DNA of 64,000 nucleotides from Devosia nitrariae (GTDB taxonomy: Bacteria > Pseudomonadota > Alphaproteobacteria > Rhizobiales > Devosiaceae): positions 62,001-126,000 of the forward strand of contig NZ_BSNS01000020.1 of NCBI RefSeq assembly GCF_030160115.1, in the 5' to 3' direction. Positions 1 through 8,288 of this stretch are shown here, piece after piece. Made by a program: the position numbers and the translations under genes. Numbering within the stretch: position 1 is the first letter of the stretch; each line of letters starts with the position of its first letter. The notes under the pieces are model-generated. The model had not been told where the DNA came from. It did not search any database and saw only the letters and a list, made by a program, of their open reading frames with translations.

Positions 1-22
1 TACCAGATGGGGTGGACAGTTT

Positions 23-48
23 GAGCGGACCCGTTGCCGGGTCCGCTC
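23..48. terminator. Hairpin downstream of the GH172/ABC operon
   Basis: A perfect 10-bp stem (GAGCGGACCC, bases 23-32, with GGGTCCGCTC, 39-48) encloses the loop GTTGCC. It lies just past the stop codon of the minus-strand solute-binding protein gene, where an operon terminator would be expected. Neither side has a clear T-run, so it may only stabilise the transcript end. Confidence 0.45.
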
Positions 49-59
49 GGGGAGGAACG

Positions 60-1991
60 CTAATCGGCCGCAGCCGGCTCCAGCTGGGCGTTGATGAACT
101 TGAAGTTCGACCACCACCACCAGGGGCCTTCATAGTAATTGTCGGCCGAAGGATAGTTGGTCCAGTAGGTCTCGTTGACCGGCACGAACTTGGAGGTGCC
201 GAACATCTCGATCACCGGCAGGCCCTCGACCAGTTCCTTGAGGATGTCGGTGCCCAGCGGCACGATCCGTTCGTCATCGGCCGGGATCGCGCGGAGCTCG
301 TCGATAAGGGCGGAGAGCTCCTCGTCGACATAGCGGCCTTGGTTGTGCGAGGCGGGGGTGCCGTTCTCGCGCACATAGTCCTTGTGCCAGGCCTCCATAC
401 GCACGAACAGATCCGGCGTGATGGCGCAGGACGAACCCCAATAGGAGCCGACCTCGTAGTTGCCGGTGTTCTCGGCGGTAAAGAACGCGCCCGCCTGCAT
501 CTGCTGCACGTTCGTCGGAATGCCGAACTGCGTCCATTCGTTGGCGACCGCAAAGGCCAGGCGCTGTGACTGCACCTCGAAATCGGCCGGAGCGAGGATG
601 GTGATGGTGAACGGCGTTCCGTCCGGCTTCTTCCACTGGCCGCCGTCATTGGTGAAGCCGGCATCCTGCAGGAGCTTGGTGGCCTGCTCGGGGTCGTGCT
701 TCCACCAGCCGACGCCGAGCAGCTCACGCAGCGCCTCCGGATCCTCCGGAATCCCCTCGACGCCTTCCGACCGCAGTTGCTCGCCGAGCCGGATCGCATA
801 GTCCGGATCGAACGGCTTGTAGCCATCTTCGAGCGTGAACTCGGCCAGCCACTGCGACATCGGCTGGTGGTAGGTGTCCATCAGGACGCTGGTCGGCGGA
901 ATGGCGAGCGGGGAGGCACGCATCATGCCCGAGAAGGTAGCGATGCTGGCCCGTTGCGCATTGATGGCAAGCGCCAGGCCCCAGCGGGTCTGCGGATCGT
1001 CATAGGGCGCGATCGAGGTGTTGAAATGGATGCCGCGCTCGCACGGGTCATCGAGATTGGCATAGGGGAAGTCGGTGAACCAGCCGCGCACCTTGTCGTT
1101 CTGATTTCTGAGGATGTCGAGGCTTTCCGGCGAGATGTCGGTGAGGATGTCGATGTCGTTGGAGGCCATCGCCAGCACCCGCCGCTCCTCGGTGCCGTAG
1201 CTGCGGAAGAGCACGTATTGCGGCTTCGGCTCGCCGATCATCTGGCCGACTTCGGTATTCTGCCAGTCCTCGCGTTTCTCCCACAGGAACCAGGTGCCGT
1301 TCGGATCGTGGTCCATGTACTTGTAGGCGCTGATCGTCACCGGCGGGAAGTTGGCGAAGGTCGCCGGGTCCTCGTTCTCCCAGATGTGCTTGGGCACTAC
1401 GTGGAAGGCGTTACCGTAGATAACCGACCCGAGGACGATCGAGAGGCGCGGTGTCGGGCGTGTGGTCTCGATCTCGACCGTATGGTCGTCGACCTTGGTC
1501 ACCGAAGCGATGGCGTCGATGAAGGCGGCGCTGTAGGCGAGCGCCGGCGTATCGCGGATCATCTCGGCGGTGAACACCACGTCGTCGGCGGTGAAGGGCT
1601 CACCGTCGCTCCAGGTCAGCCCCTCGCGCAGCGGAACGCGGAAGCGGGTGAAGTCTTCGTTGAGCGCCTCCGGCATCTCGGCGGCGAGCCCGGGTATCTG
1701 CGTACCGGCGGCCGTGTCGATGTCGTAGAGCTGCGAGAGGGCGAGCTGGTGCATGCCGTGGTTCACGGTCACACCCTGCTGGTACATGTTCATGTTGGTC
1801 GGGTTGCCGACGCGGGCATTGAGCATGTCGACGATCAGCGTTTCGGCCCGCGGCGTGCCGACGTCGGTCATCTCCTGGGCGAATGCTGCCGGGGCGTAGC
1901 CGGCAAGCATCGTGCCGCCAAGTGCGGCGGCCATGCCGAGCGCCAGCAGTGTGCCTCTGGCGCGCTTGTCGTTTCGGGGGTCTCTGGTCAC
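60..1991 (-). CDS. ABC transporter substrate-binding protein, family 5 (oligopeptide/oligosaccharide type)
   Basis: This is the periplasmic solute-binding component (SBP_bac_5 family) of the ABC importer encoded by the four preceding genes. The GTG start at 1991 is preferred because GAGGAGAAC lies directly before it; the in-frame ATG at 2048 would overlap the upstream gene. The 643-residue product begins with a charged segment, a hydrophobic stretch and a likely signal peptidase site near residue 38 (AFA-Q). The family motif GLTWSDGEPFTADDVVFT follows in the first third. The protein is longer than typical DppA (about 530), as is common for members that bind plant cell-wall oligosaccharides. 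It is the last gene of the operon. The GH172 enzyme in the same operon suggests a carbohydrate rather than a peptide ligand; that is inference. Confidence 0.88.
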   Translation of the reverse strand: MTRDPRNDKRARGTLLALGMAAALGGTMLAGYAPAAFAQEMTDVGTPRAETLIVDMLNARVGNPTNMNMYQQGVTVNHGMHQLALSQLYDIDTAAGTQIPGLAAEMPEALNEDFTRFRVPLREGLTWSDGEPFTADDVVFTAEMIRDTPALAYSAAFIDAIASVTKVDDHTVEIETTRPTPRLSIVLGSVIYGNAFHVVPKHIWENEDPATFANFPPVTISAYKYMDHDPNGTWFLWEKREDWQNTEVGQMIGEPKPQYVLFRSYGTEERRVLAMASNDIDILTDISPESLDILRNQNDKVRGWFTDFPYANLDDPCERGIHFNTSIAPYDDPQTRWGLALAINAQRASIATFSGMMRASPLAIPPTSVLMDTYHQPMSQWLAEFTLEDGYKPFDPDYAIRLGEQLRSEGVEGIPEDPEALRELLGVGWWKHDPEQATKLLQDAGFTNDGGQWKKPDGTPFTITILAPADFEVQSQRLAFAVANEWTQFGIPTNVQQMQAGAFFTAENTGNYEVGSYWGSSCAITPDLFVRMEAWHKDYVRENGTPASHNQGRYVDEELSALIDELRAIPADDERIVPLGTDILKELVEGLPVIEMFGTSKFVPVNETYWTNYPSADNYYEGPWWWWSNFKFINAQLEPAAAD

Positions 1992-2016
1992 GTTCTCCTC
2001 CTGGGTGACTGGAAAT

Positions 2017-2913
2017 TTAAGAGTGTTCCTGGTGGTGCTTGTCCGCACTCTTGCCGTCCCGCGTGCGCTCGTGGGCGTAGTGGCGGTCGATTTCGTCGAG
2101 CTCGGTCCAGCGCGCCCCGATGGTCGGGATCGCCGCCATCAGTTCGCGCGTATAGGCCTCGCTGGGATAGGCGAGGATGTCGCCCGGCGCGCCCTGCTCG
2201 ACCACGCGGCCGGCATTCATGATGGCGACGTGGTCCGAGAGGTAATAGGCGGTCGACAGGTCATGGGTGATGTAGATGAACGATACGCCCTTCTCCTCGA
2301 CGATCTGCCGGAAGAGATTGACGATCGACATCCGCAGCGACGCATCGACCATCGACACCGGCTCGTCGGCGACGATCAGCTTGGGGTTGGGGATGAGCGC
2401 TCGTGCGACGCTGATGCGCTGCAGCTCCCCGCCTGAGAACTGCCGGATGTATTTGCCCCTGATCCGCTCATAGCTGAGGCCGACCGAGCGCAGCGCGGCA
2501 TCGGCCGCCTCGACCGCCTCGGCCTCGGAGCGCGCAATCTTGAGGTTGAGCGCGGTGCGAATGAGGTAGGTCCCGATGGGCAGGTACGCGCTGAACGCCT
2601 CGAACGGGTTCTGGAAGATCGGTTGCACCAGCCGGCGGAACTCGAGGTTGTCGATCCGCTCCTTCGACGTGCCGGTCAGCGGCCGGCCCATCAGTCGGAT
2701 CGTACCATCCGTCGGCTCGACCAGGCGCAGGACCATGCGCGCTAGGGTCGTCTTGCCCGACCCGGACTCCCCGACGATCGAGAAGACCTTGGGCGTCTCC
2801 GGCAGCGTGAAGCTGACGTCGTCGACGGCGTAGAATGGCTTGCCGCCAAAGATCCCGCCCCGGCGGTAGATACGGCCGATCCGCTCGACCTCGAGGATGG
2901 GTGCGCCGCTCAT
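2017..2913 (-). CDS. ABC transporter ATP-binding protein (DppF/OppF-like)
   Basis: This is one of two nucleotide-binding subunits that energise the importer at the inner face of the membrane. In 298 residues it has Walker A GESGSGKTT (about 48-56), a Q-loop glutamine near 101, the ABC signature FSGGELQR (159-166), Walker B LIVADEP (179-185) and an H-loop YITHDLS. It starts 4 bases inside the previous ATPase gene, which suggests translational coupling. It is a little shorter than typical OppF (about 320-330) because the C-terminal region after the H-loop is short. Confidence 0.92.
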   Translation of the reverse strand: MSGAPILEVERIGRIYRRGGIFGGKPFYAVDDVSFTLPETPKVFSIVGESGSGKTTLARMVLRLVEPTDGTIRLMGRPLTGTSKERIDNLEFRRLVQPIFQNPFEAFSAYLPIGTYLIRTALNLKIARSEAEAVEAADAALRSVGLSYERIRGKYIRQFSGGELQRISVARALIPNPKLIVADEPVSMVDASLRMSIVNLFRQIVEEKGVSFIYITHDLSTAYYLSDHVAIMNAGRVVEQGAPGDILAYPSEAYTRELMAAIPTIGARWTELDEIDRHYAHERTRDGKSADKHHQEHS

Positions 2914-3722
2914 CGCCGCGCCTCCGCCCGGGTGCCATCGATCCGAGGCAGCGACGCGATGAGCGTCTGCGTGTACTCGTGCTGCGGATTGGCGAAGATC
3001 CCCGCCGTCGGCCCCGCCTCGACGATCTTGCCCTGGTACATCACCACCAGCCGGTCTGTGATCTGGTAATGGACGCCGAGGTCGTGCGAGACGAGGACAA
3101 GTGAGTTGCGCTGCCGGCGCTGGATTTCGACCATCATCAGGAGAATCTTTTTTTGAACCACCACGTCGAGCGCCGTGGTCGGTTCATCTGCCAGGATCAG
3201 CCGCGGATTGACGAACGCGGCGATGGCGACCAGCACCCGCTGGCGCATGCCGCCGGAAAGCTGGTGCGGAAATGCGTCGAGCACGCTCTCTTCGAGCCCG
3301 AAGCCTTCGAGGAACGTCGCGATCCGGCGCCGCAGCTCCGCCCGGTTGCCTTGCCGCTCACGCTTCGGCAACCCGTCGACCACCTGCTTTTCCACTTTCA
3401 TCAGCGGGTTGAGCACGCTCATCGAGCCTTGCGGGATATAGCTGATCTGGTCCCACCAGAGCTGTCCGAAGTCGTGACTCTCGGCTTCGGTCACGGCGCC
3501 GGTTCCGTTCCTGGCGAACCGCCCCGTTATGGTGCCCGATGCGATGCGGAGGCCCGTGGAGAAATCCCCGTAGATCGCGCGCATCAGCGTCGACTTACCC
3601 GATCCCGATTCCCCGGCGATGCCGAGGATCTCGTTGTCGTTGATGGTGAGGTTCACCCTATCCACCGCCTTGACGAAGGCGGTCGTGCCGTAGCCGACGG
3701 TGACGTTGTCGACCTTGATCAT
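2910..3722 (-). CDS. ABC transporter ATP-binding protein (DppD/OppD-like)
   Basis: This is the second nucleotide-binding subunit of the same importer. Visible motifs in 270 residues are Walker A GESGSGKST (38-46), the Q-loop in YIPQGSMSVLNP, the signature LSGGMRQR (155-162), Walker B LILADEPTTALD and the H-loop VLVSHDLGV. The gene overlaps both neighbours by 4 bases. The protein ends soon after the D-loop/H-loop region and is about 50 residues shorter than usual DppD, so the C-terminal oligopeptide/dipeptide transporter extension is reduced. Confidence 0.92.
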   Translation of the reverse strand: MIKVDNVTVGYGTTAFVKAVDRVNLTINDNEILGIAGESGSGKSTLMRAIYGDFSTGLRIASGTITGRFARNGTGAVTEAESHDFGQLWWDQISYIPQGSMSVLNPLMKVEKQVVDGLPKRERQGNRAELRRRIATFLEGFGLEESVLDAFPHQLSGGMRQRVLVAIAAFVNPRLILADEPTTALDVVVQKKILLMMVEIQRRQRNSLVLVSHDLGVHYQITDRLVVMYQGKIVEAGPTAGIFANPQHEYTQTLIASLPRIDGTRAEARR

Positions 3723-4564
3723 ACGCTCATCCTCCGGGCTGCCGACCGCATGGAAAGACCCGAGGAAACGAGGAAGAGGCCGATAAACATGAGGACGATG
3801 GCAAGCACCGGCGCCCCGACCCAGACATACCGCTCGGCGAGCAGCGCCTGGTAATTGATCGCCCAGTAGATCATCGTGCCGAGCGTCGCCTGCTGCGCAC
3901 TCGAGAGCCCGATGACGGCCAGCGCCGACTCCGTTGAGATGCCGACCAGCACCGTGTTGATGAAGTTGGCCGCCGACCAGCCTGCGATATAGGGGAAGAT
4001 GTGGCGCACGAGGATCCGTACGCTCGATTCCCCCGAGAACCAGGCGACGTTGACGAACTCGCGCTCGCGCATGGTGAGGGCCACGGCGCGCACCTGCCGG
4101 GCAGGATAGGGCCAGTTGAAGAGCACGAGCGCGACCCCGACGATCGGCAATGCCAGTTGCCCGCCGAAGAGCGCAGCCATGAGGATGAGGATCGGCAGGG
4201 ACGGAATGCAGAGCAGCGCATCCATCAGGAACGACAGAACCCGGTCGAGCCAGCCCCCGGCATAGCCGGCGGCAAGACCGAGAAAGACACCGATCAGCGT
4301 TGAGAAGAACGCGACGAGCAACCCCAGGATCAGCGAGTTCCTGAGCGCCCAGGTGAGGAGCCAGAAGACGTCCTGGCCAAGGCTCGTAGTGCCGAGCGGA
4401 TAGGTCCAGCTCGGATCCTGGTTGCGCGGCGTCGTGTACCAGACGAGGGGATCGGCCGGCGCGAACCAGGGCAGGATCGCTCCGACCAGGACGAAGAGCG
4501 CGACCAGGAACAGCCCAAGATAGAGCCGGAACGGTGCATTTTCGAAGAGTTTAAGGATCCGCAT
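3719..4564 (-). CDS. ABC transporter permease (DppC-like)
   Basis: This inner-membrane permease of 281 residues has an N-terminal membrane segment (about residues 14-34), a periplasmic stretch with the family motif TYPLGTTSLGQDV, and a binding-protein-dependent transport domain with several membrane helices. The cytoplasmic EAA-type loop that docks to the ATPases is visible around AREREFVNVAW-like residues in the second half. The ATG lies 6 bases after the stop of the dppB-like gene and its end overlaps the next ATPase gene by 4 bases, so it belongs to one operon. Confidence 0.9.
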   Translation of the reverse strand: MRILKLFENAPFRLYLGLFLVALFVLVGAILPWFAPADPLVWYTTPRNQDPSWTYPLGTTSLGQDVFWLLTWALRNSLILGLLVAFFSTLIGVFLGLAAGYAGGWLDRVLSFLMDALLCIPSLPILILMAALFGGQLALPIVGVALVLFNWPYPARQVRAVALTMREREFVNVAWFSGESSVRILVRHIFPYIAGWSAANFINTVLVGISTESALAVIGLSSAQQATLGTMIYWAINYQALLAERYVWVGAPVLAIVLMFIGLFLVSSGLSMRSAARRMSV

Positions 4565-4570
4565 GTCGTG

Positions 4571-5569
4571 TCACCGGTGCCGGATGCGCGGGTCGATCAG
4601 CGGATAGATGAGGTCGATGACCATGGTCGCCGTGGCGACCGCGATAACCGAGAGGCTGATCGTGCCCATCAGCAGGTTGAAGTCGCCCTGCAGCACGGCC
4701 GTGTAGATGAGGAGCCCGAGTCCCGGATAGTCGAAGAGGATCTCGGTGATCAGCGAGCCGTTGAACATCAGGCCGATCTGGAGCGCGAGAAAGGTGATCT
4801 GCGGCAGGATGGCGTTGGGCAAGACATAACGGGCGAGGATGCGGCCATCGCCAAGACCCTTGAGCCGCGCATAGCGCACGAACTCCTCTTCCTTGAGTGC
4901 CGTGGTCTGCGCCTTGACGCTGATCACCCACCAGCCGAACACTACGATGACGATGGAGGCGCCGGGCAGGAACGAGTTCCATAGGATCGAGGTGACGAGG
5001 TTCCAGCTCCACGGCGCGCCGCGGATGGTCGTCGTCAGGGGGAAGATCTGCCAGATGTAGGAAAAGAGGATCGAGAGGACGAGCGCGAGGATGTAGTAGG
5101 GGATCGGATAAAGGCAGATAGCCACCCCCTCCATCACCCGCGACGAGGAGCTCTCCGGCTTCCAGCCCGAGAGCAGCCCGACGAAATTGCCCAGCACCCA
5201 GGCGATCAACGTCGAGGTCAGGAGCAGCCCGAACGTCCAGGGCAGGGCGTTCATGATCAATTCCATCACCGGGGTCGGGTACATCGAGAGCGACGGCCCG
5301 AAATCGCCAGTGAGCAGGATGCGCTTGATGAACGCCCAGTACTGCTCGAGGAGCGAGCCGCTGAGCCCGAACGTGTCGGCGAGCGACTGTCGCAGCGCGT
5401 CGACCTGCGAGGCGTCCATATAGGCGCCTTGCGAAGCGACCTTGGCCAGCATCGCTTCGATCGGATCGGTCGGCCCGAGCCGCGGCACGAAGAACAAGAC
5501 CGTCAGCCCGAAGACGACGACAAGGGCGTAGACGACGAGCCGTCCGGCAATGTAGCGCAGCAACCGCAT
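4571..5569 (-). CDS. ABC transporter permease (DppB-like)
   Basis: This is the first permease of the importer, 332 residues. It starts at MRLLRYIAGRLVV, with AAGGA about 8 bases upstream; a longer open frame to 5692 has no family similarity and overlaps the GH172 gene. The N-terminal helix is followed by the family motif VFGLTVLFFVPRLGPTDPI, a large periplasmic region, and a membrane domain with the cytoplasmic EAA loop (EEEFVRYARLKGLG). It lies 31 bases after the GH172 stop codon. Confidence 0.9.
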   Translation of the reverse strand: MRLLRYIAGRLVVYALVVVFGLTVLFFVPRLGPTDPIEAMLAKVASQGAYMDASQVDALRQSLADTFGLSGSLLEQYWAFIKRILLTGDFGPSLSMYPTPVMELIMNALPWTFGLLLTSTLIAWVLGNFVGLLSGWKPESSSSRVMEGVAICLYPIPYYILALVLSILFSYIWQIFPLTTTIRGAPWSWNLVTSILWNSFLPGASIVIVVFGWWVISVKAQTTALKEEEFVRYARLKGLGDGRILARYVLPNAILPQITFLALQIGLMFNGSLITEILFDYPGLGLLIYTAVLQGDFNLLMGTISLSVIAVATATMVIDLIYPLIDPRIRHR

Positions 5570-5600
5570 CTTCTGGTCCTTCCGCTTGGCCTCCGTGCCC

Positions 5601-6716
5601 TCAGATGATCTCGAGGTAGTCGCGGTCGGGCAGCTGCGGGAACGGCGCGGTCGGCAGCGTCTGGTACCAGTAGGCGACCGAGGCGATGTCATCCTGCAGC
5701 GGCAGGTAGCGCCGGTTCTGCTTCTCCGTGCGCCAGCCGAGCGCCTGGATGGTTACCCGCAGGTCCTGGTCGAACCGGATCGGGTCCGGGATGTGCCAGC
5801 GATACATGCCGAACCGCTGCTGCGACTGATAGGTTCCATCCGGCCGCAACACCTGCGGCAGGCCGGCGTAAGGGGTGCTGAACTCTCGATAGGCGCTCGT
5901 CATGTTGGCGTCGACGACGCCTCCGTCGAAGTTATAGGCGCCGCAGAAATAGTCTTCCGTGCCGGTGCCGCAGATCGTCGGGAATTGCCCGTCGCCGTCC
6001 ATGAAGAATTTGATTTCGCCTTCGCCCCACCAGCCCGAATTGTTGACGCCCCAGGCCATGTAGGTGCCCACATACTGGCCCTGGCCTTTGACGCCATCGA
6101 GGATCGTGTAGTCCTCTTTGAAGGGCAGGGGGTTGGTGCGGCGGAACTGCGCGTGGAAATAAGCCGCGTCTTCCGGCACATCGTTGAGGGCGTAGTTGAT
6201 CTGGTAGTAGATGATGCCGCGATCGTCCGGATCCCGGTTCTCGATGGTCACCCGCGCGCTCTTGCGGAACGGCATCTGCCAGTAGCAATTGAACGCGCGC
6301 CCCGGATTGACGCAGACGGCGAGCGACGTCACTTGCGCAAACCGATTCCAGCCCGAGCAGAAGAAGTCGCCGACCGGCGCCTCGACCGACGGGTGTTCCT
6401 GGTCGTCCCAATAGATGCGCAGGATCAGGTCCCGCCAGCGCAGGTTCGCCGTGGTCAGCCAGATCTGCTGGATGGCGCCTGGTCCCTCGATATCGGCGAG
6501 CACCCGGGTTTCTCCCGGCTGGATCTCGATGGACGGGGAAACCTTCCAACCCTGGCCGAGCCCGCGCGCGCAACCGGCGCCGGTACCCTCGGTTGCCATG
6601 CCGCCCTTGCCCTTCTCGCCGGTGAAGTTTTCCGGCGAGATCGAGCGGGTTTTGGCATTCGACAGGCGGTAGATGTTGCCGAGGTTCACGTCGAGGCCGG
6701 AGAAGGGTGCGTTCAT
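5601..6716 (-). CDS. DUF2961 / GH172 family glycoside hydrolase, cytosolic
   Basis: A 371-residue protein of the DUF2961 family, now glycoside hydrolase family 172, whose characterised members act on fructofuranosides, difructose anhydrides or arabinofuranosides. Hallmarks are the N-terminal SRISPEN-like and TGEKGKGG motifs (about 24-39), the segment GEGEIKFFMDGD (231-242) and GTGTEDYF (250-257); conserved acidic residues in the last two are the likely catalytic pair, an inference from family alignments. No signal peptide is visible, so it should act in the cytoplasm on imported substrate. The ATG at 6716 is chosen because upstream residues are unlike the family. It is the first gene of the ABC operon and diverges from a LacI regulator. 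The exact sugar cannot be told from sequence. Confidence 0.85.
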   Translation of the reverse strand: MNAPFSGLDVNLGNIYRLSNAKTRSISPENFTGEKGKGGMATEGTGAGCARGLGQGWKVSPSIEIQPGETRVLADIEGPGAIQQIWLTTANLRWRDLILRIYWDDQEHPSVEAPVGDFFCSGWNRFAQVTSLAVCVNPGRAFNCYWQMPFRKSARVTIENRDPDDRGIIYYQINYALNDVPEDAAYFHAQFRRTNPLPFKEDYTILDGVKGQGQYVGTYMAWGVNNSGWWGEGEIKFFMDGDGQFPTICGTGTEDYFCGAYNFDGGVVDANMTSAYREFSTPYAGLPQVLRPDGTYQSQQRFGMYRWHIPDPIRFDQDLRVTIQALGWRTEKQNRRYLPLQDDIASVAYWYQTLPTAPFPQLPDRDYLEII

Positions 6717-6944
6717 GGGAAAACCTGTTCGGTTCAGGCGGCAGTGCATTGCCCGCCCGCGAAAGATGCGAATTGGATGAAGTTTGGAGTGGCGATCGGC
6801 GCGACCCGGTCGATAAAGGGGCGCTCTAGGGCCCGCGCTTAACGCGCTCTGAATGCAAGGCTCTCCTTTTTTTGCGAATCGACCGGCATGAATCCGGGCG
6901 CACTTCGAGTGCCCGTGGCCGTTCCGGCTCATCAGGCGAGACTC

Positions 6945-6972
6945 AACATAACAGGCAAATTCTCGTTTGCAA
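6945..6972 (-). promoter_or_regulatory. Candidate sigma70-type promoter of the GH172/ABC operon
   Basis: Read on the minus strand, TTGCAA (6972-6967) and TATGTT (6950-6945) are separated by 16 bases. The -35 hexamer is itself part of the operator array, and one operator copy (6955-6970) sits in the spacer. This geometry fits repression by a LacI-family protein. It is a prediction only. Confidence 0.45.
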
Positions 6973-7007
6973 ATGCATTTGCAAATCAATTTGCAAATCG
7001 ATTTTGC
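6955..7007. promoter_or_regulatory. Overlapping array of LacI/PurR-type operators
   Basis: Half-sites GCAAAT and ATTTGC overlap head to tail. Sites are GCAAATTCTCGTTTGC (6955-6970), GCAAATGCATTTGC (6969-6982), GCAAATCAATTTGC (6981-6994) and GCAAATCGATTTTGC (6993-7007). The centres of the last units are about 12 bp apart, and 6966-6985 forms a perfect 20-bp palindrome. The half-site GCAAA/TTTGC matches the PurR-type operator core, and the neighbouring LacI protein carries a PurR-like recognition helix (TTVSHVLN). Confidence 0.75.
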
Positions 7008-7092
7008 ACCCCGGGGTTAGCTGTGATACCCAACAATTGCCCGGTGGCGGAACAACGACGGCGGGCAGGTGGCCAATGTCAGCGGATGCGTA

Positions 7093-8097
7093 ATGACGAC
7101 CATTTCGAAAGTCGCCGAGCGGGCAGGGGTCTCGCGCACCACGGTATCGCACGTGCTCAATCACGCCGACCGCGTTTCGGTGCACCTGCGCGAGCGGGTG
7201 ATGCAGGCCGTCGAGGAACTCGGCTATGTGCCCAACCCGCAGGCCCAGAGCCTTCGGACTGGGCGCACCAATATCGTTGCGCTCCTCATTCCCGACATTC
7301 GCAACCCTTTCTATCCTGAGCTCGTCAAGACCGCCCAGTCCGACCTCGAGGCTGTCGGCCTCGACACCATGATCTTCAACTCGGATGTACCGGGGGGGCA
7401 CCCGCACGAGCACAACCGCCAGTACCTGCGCCAGATCCGCAACAAGAGGGTCGACGGCCTGATCGTCGGCGATTTCGCCCTGCACGGGATGCATGACGAG
7501 CTATTGAAGATCGACATGCCGGCGGTGTTCATCGGCCAGCTCAACAACCACGCCGTCGACAGCATCAAGGTGGACGACTATGGCGGGGGCTACGCCATGG
7601 GAAGCTACCTGGCGCAGAAGGGACACCGGCGCGTCGCCCATGTCACCGGGCCGACCTATTTCGCCGAGGCGATGGCCCGCGCCGACGGTTTCGAGCAGGG
7701 TCTTGCCGACCACGGAGCCGCCGCCGATCCGCACCTGCGCTACGAGGGAACCTACCTCGAGCCATCCGGGAGCGGAGCGGTGGAATGGCTGCTCGACAAT
7801 CATGCAGGACGCATGCCCTCGGCGATCTTTTTTGCCAACTACCTGATGGCCATCGCGGGCCTTGCTGCCCTCCACGACCGCGGTTTGCGCGTCCCCGACG
7901 ACATTGCTATTTGCGTTTTCGGCGATCAGCCGGCCATGCAGTATGTCCGGCCGCGCCTCACCCGCGTTGGCGTTGCCCCCTCCACGCTTGCCCACCGCGC
8001 CTGCGCCATGCTCCTGGAACGCCTGAGCGGCGGCTATGTCGGTGACCCTCGCGCCGAGGTTCTCTCAGGCACGTTGCAGCCATTCGAGAGCGCCTGA
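7093..8097 (+). CDS. LacI family transcriptional regulator
   Basis: This 334-residue repressor has an N-terminal LacI helix-turn-helix (ISKVAERAGVSRTTVSHVLN, residues 4-23), a hinge helix region with the NPQAQSLRTGRT motif, and a periplasmic-binding-protein-like sugar-sensing domain (VALLIPDIRNPFY onward). The start is MTTISKV at 7093, since family members begin right before the helix-turn-helix; no strong ribosome binding site is visible. It diverges from the GH172/ABC operon and lies 5' of the CUT1/mannosidase operon. The recognition helix resembles PurR (TTTVSHVIN), which suits the GCAAA/TTTGC array upstream, so control of the GH172 operon and itself is the best guess. Confidence 0.88.
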   Translation: MTTISKVAERAGVSRTTVSHVLNHADRVSVHLRERVMQAVEELGYVPNPQAQSLRTGRTNIVALLIPDIRNPFYPELVKTAQSDLEAVGLDTMIFNSDVPGGHPHEHNRQYLRQIRNKRVDGLIVGDFALHGMHDELLKIDMPAVFIGQLNNHAVDSIKVDDYGGGYAMGSYLAQKGHRRVAHVTGPTYFAEAMARADGFEQGLADHGAAADPHLRYEGTYLEPSGSGAVEWLLDNHAGRMPSAIFFANYLMAIAGLAALHDRGLRVPDDIAICVFGDQPAMQYVRPRLTRVGVAPSTLAHRACAMLLERLSGGYVGDPRAEVLSGTLQPFESA

Positions 8098-8143
8098 ATA
8101 CAGTCCCGGCCTCGATCTGATCCCACTATGGCGGGTCAGCACC

Positions 8144-8202
8144 TTGCAACGTTGCATTTTTTCTCTCGCTGCCGGCGGTCGAGGGTATTGCAACGTTGCA
8201 AT
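8144..8202. promoter_or_regulatory. Pair of LacI-type operators upstream of the sugar ABC operon
   Basis: TTGCAACGTTGCAT (8144-8157) and the perfect 16-bp palindrome ATTGCAACGTTGCAAT (8187-8202) have the central CG typical of LacI-family operators. Their centres are 44 bp apart, about four helical turns, so both could be bound on one DNA face. The half-site (TTGCAAC) differs from the GCAAAT array at 6955-7007. Which regulator binds is unknown: the adjacent LacI or one encoded elsewhere. Confidence 0.7.
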
Positions 8203-8288
8203 TTATCGGCTTAGCTGCTCCCCGCGTCGTGAGGGCGGCGCGTGCAATCGCCGCGCGGCAAGCGCGGTCGACCCTGAGGGAGAAATTC

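Larger units (their letters stand above)
6717..7092. other. Divergent intergenic region between the GH172 operon and lacI
   Basis: This 376-base stretch holds no convincing gene. It contains the promoter of the minus-strand operon and a dense operator array (entered separately), and presumably the lacI promoter, for which only a weak candidate is visible (TTTGCA at 7003 with ATACCC 17 bases downstream). The 200 bases next to the GH172 start would be an untranslated leader; no strong fold was recognised in it. Confidence 0.7.

Noticed and set aside
5586-6842. 418-codon plus-strand frame over the GH172 gene
   Set aside because: The minus strand carries the GH172 motifs and fits the operon; the plus product is unlike any family I know.
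6955-7007. Short regular repeats as a CRISPR array
   Set aside because: Units are about 12 bp with almost no spacers; this is an operator array, not CRISPR.
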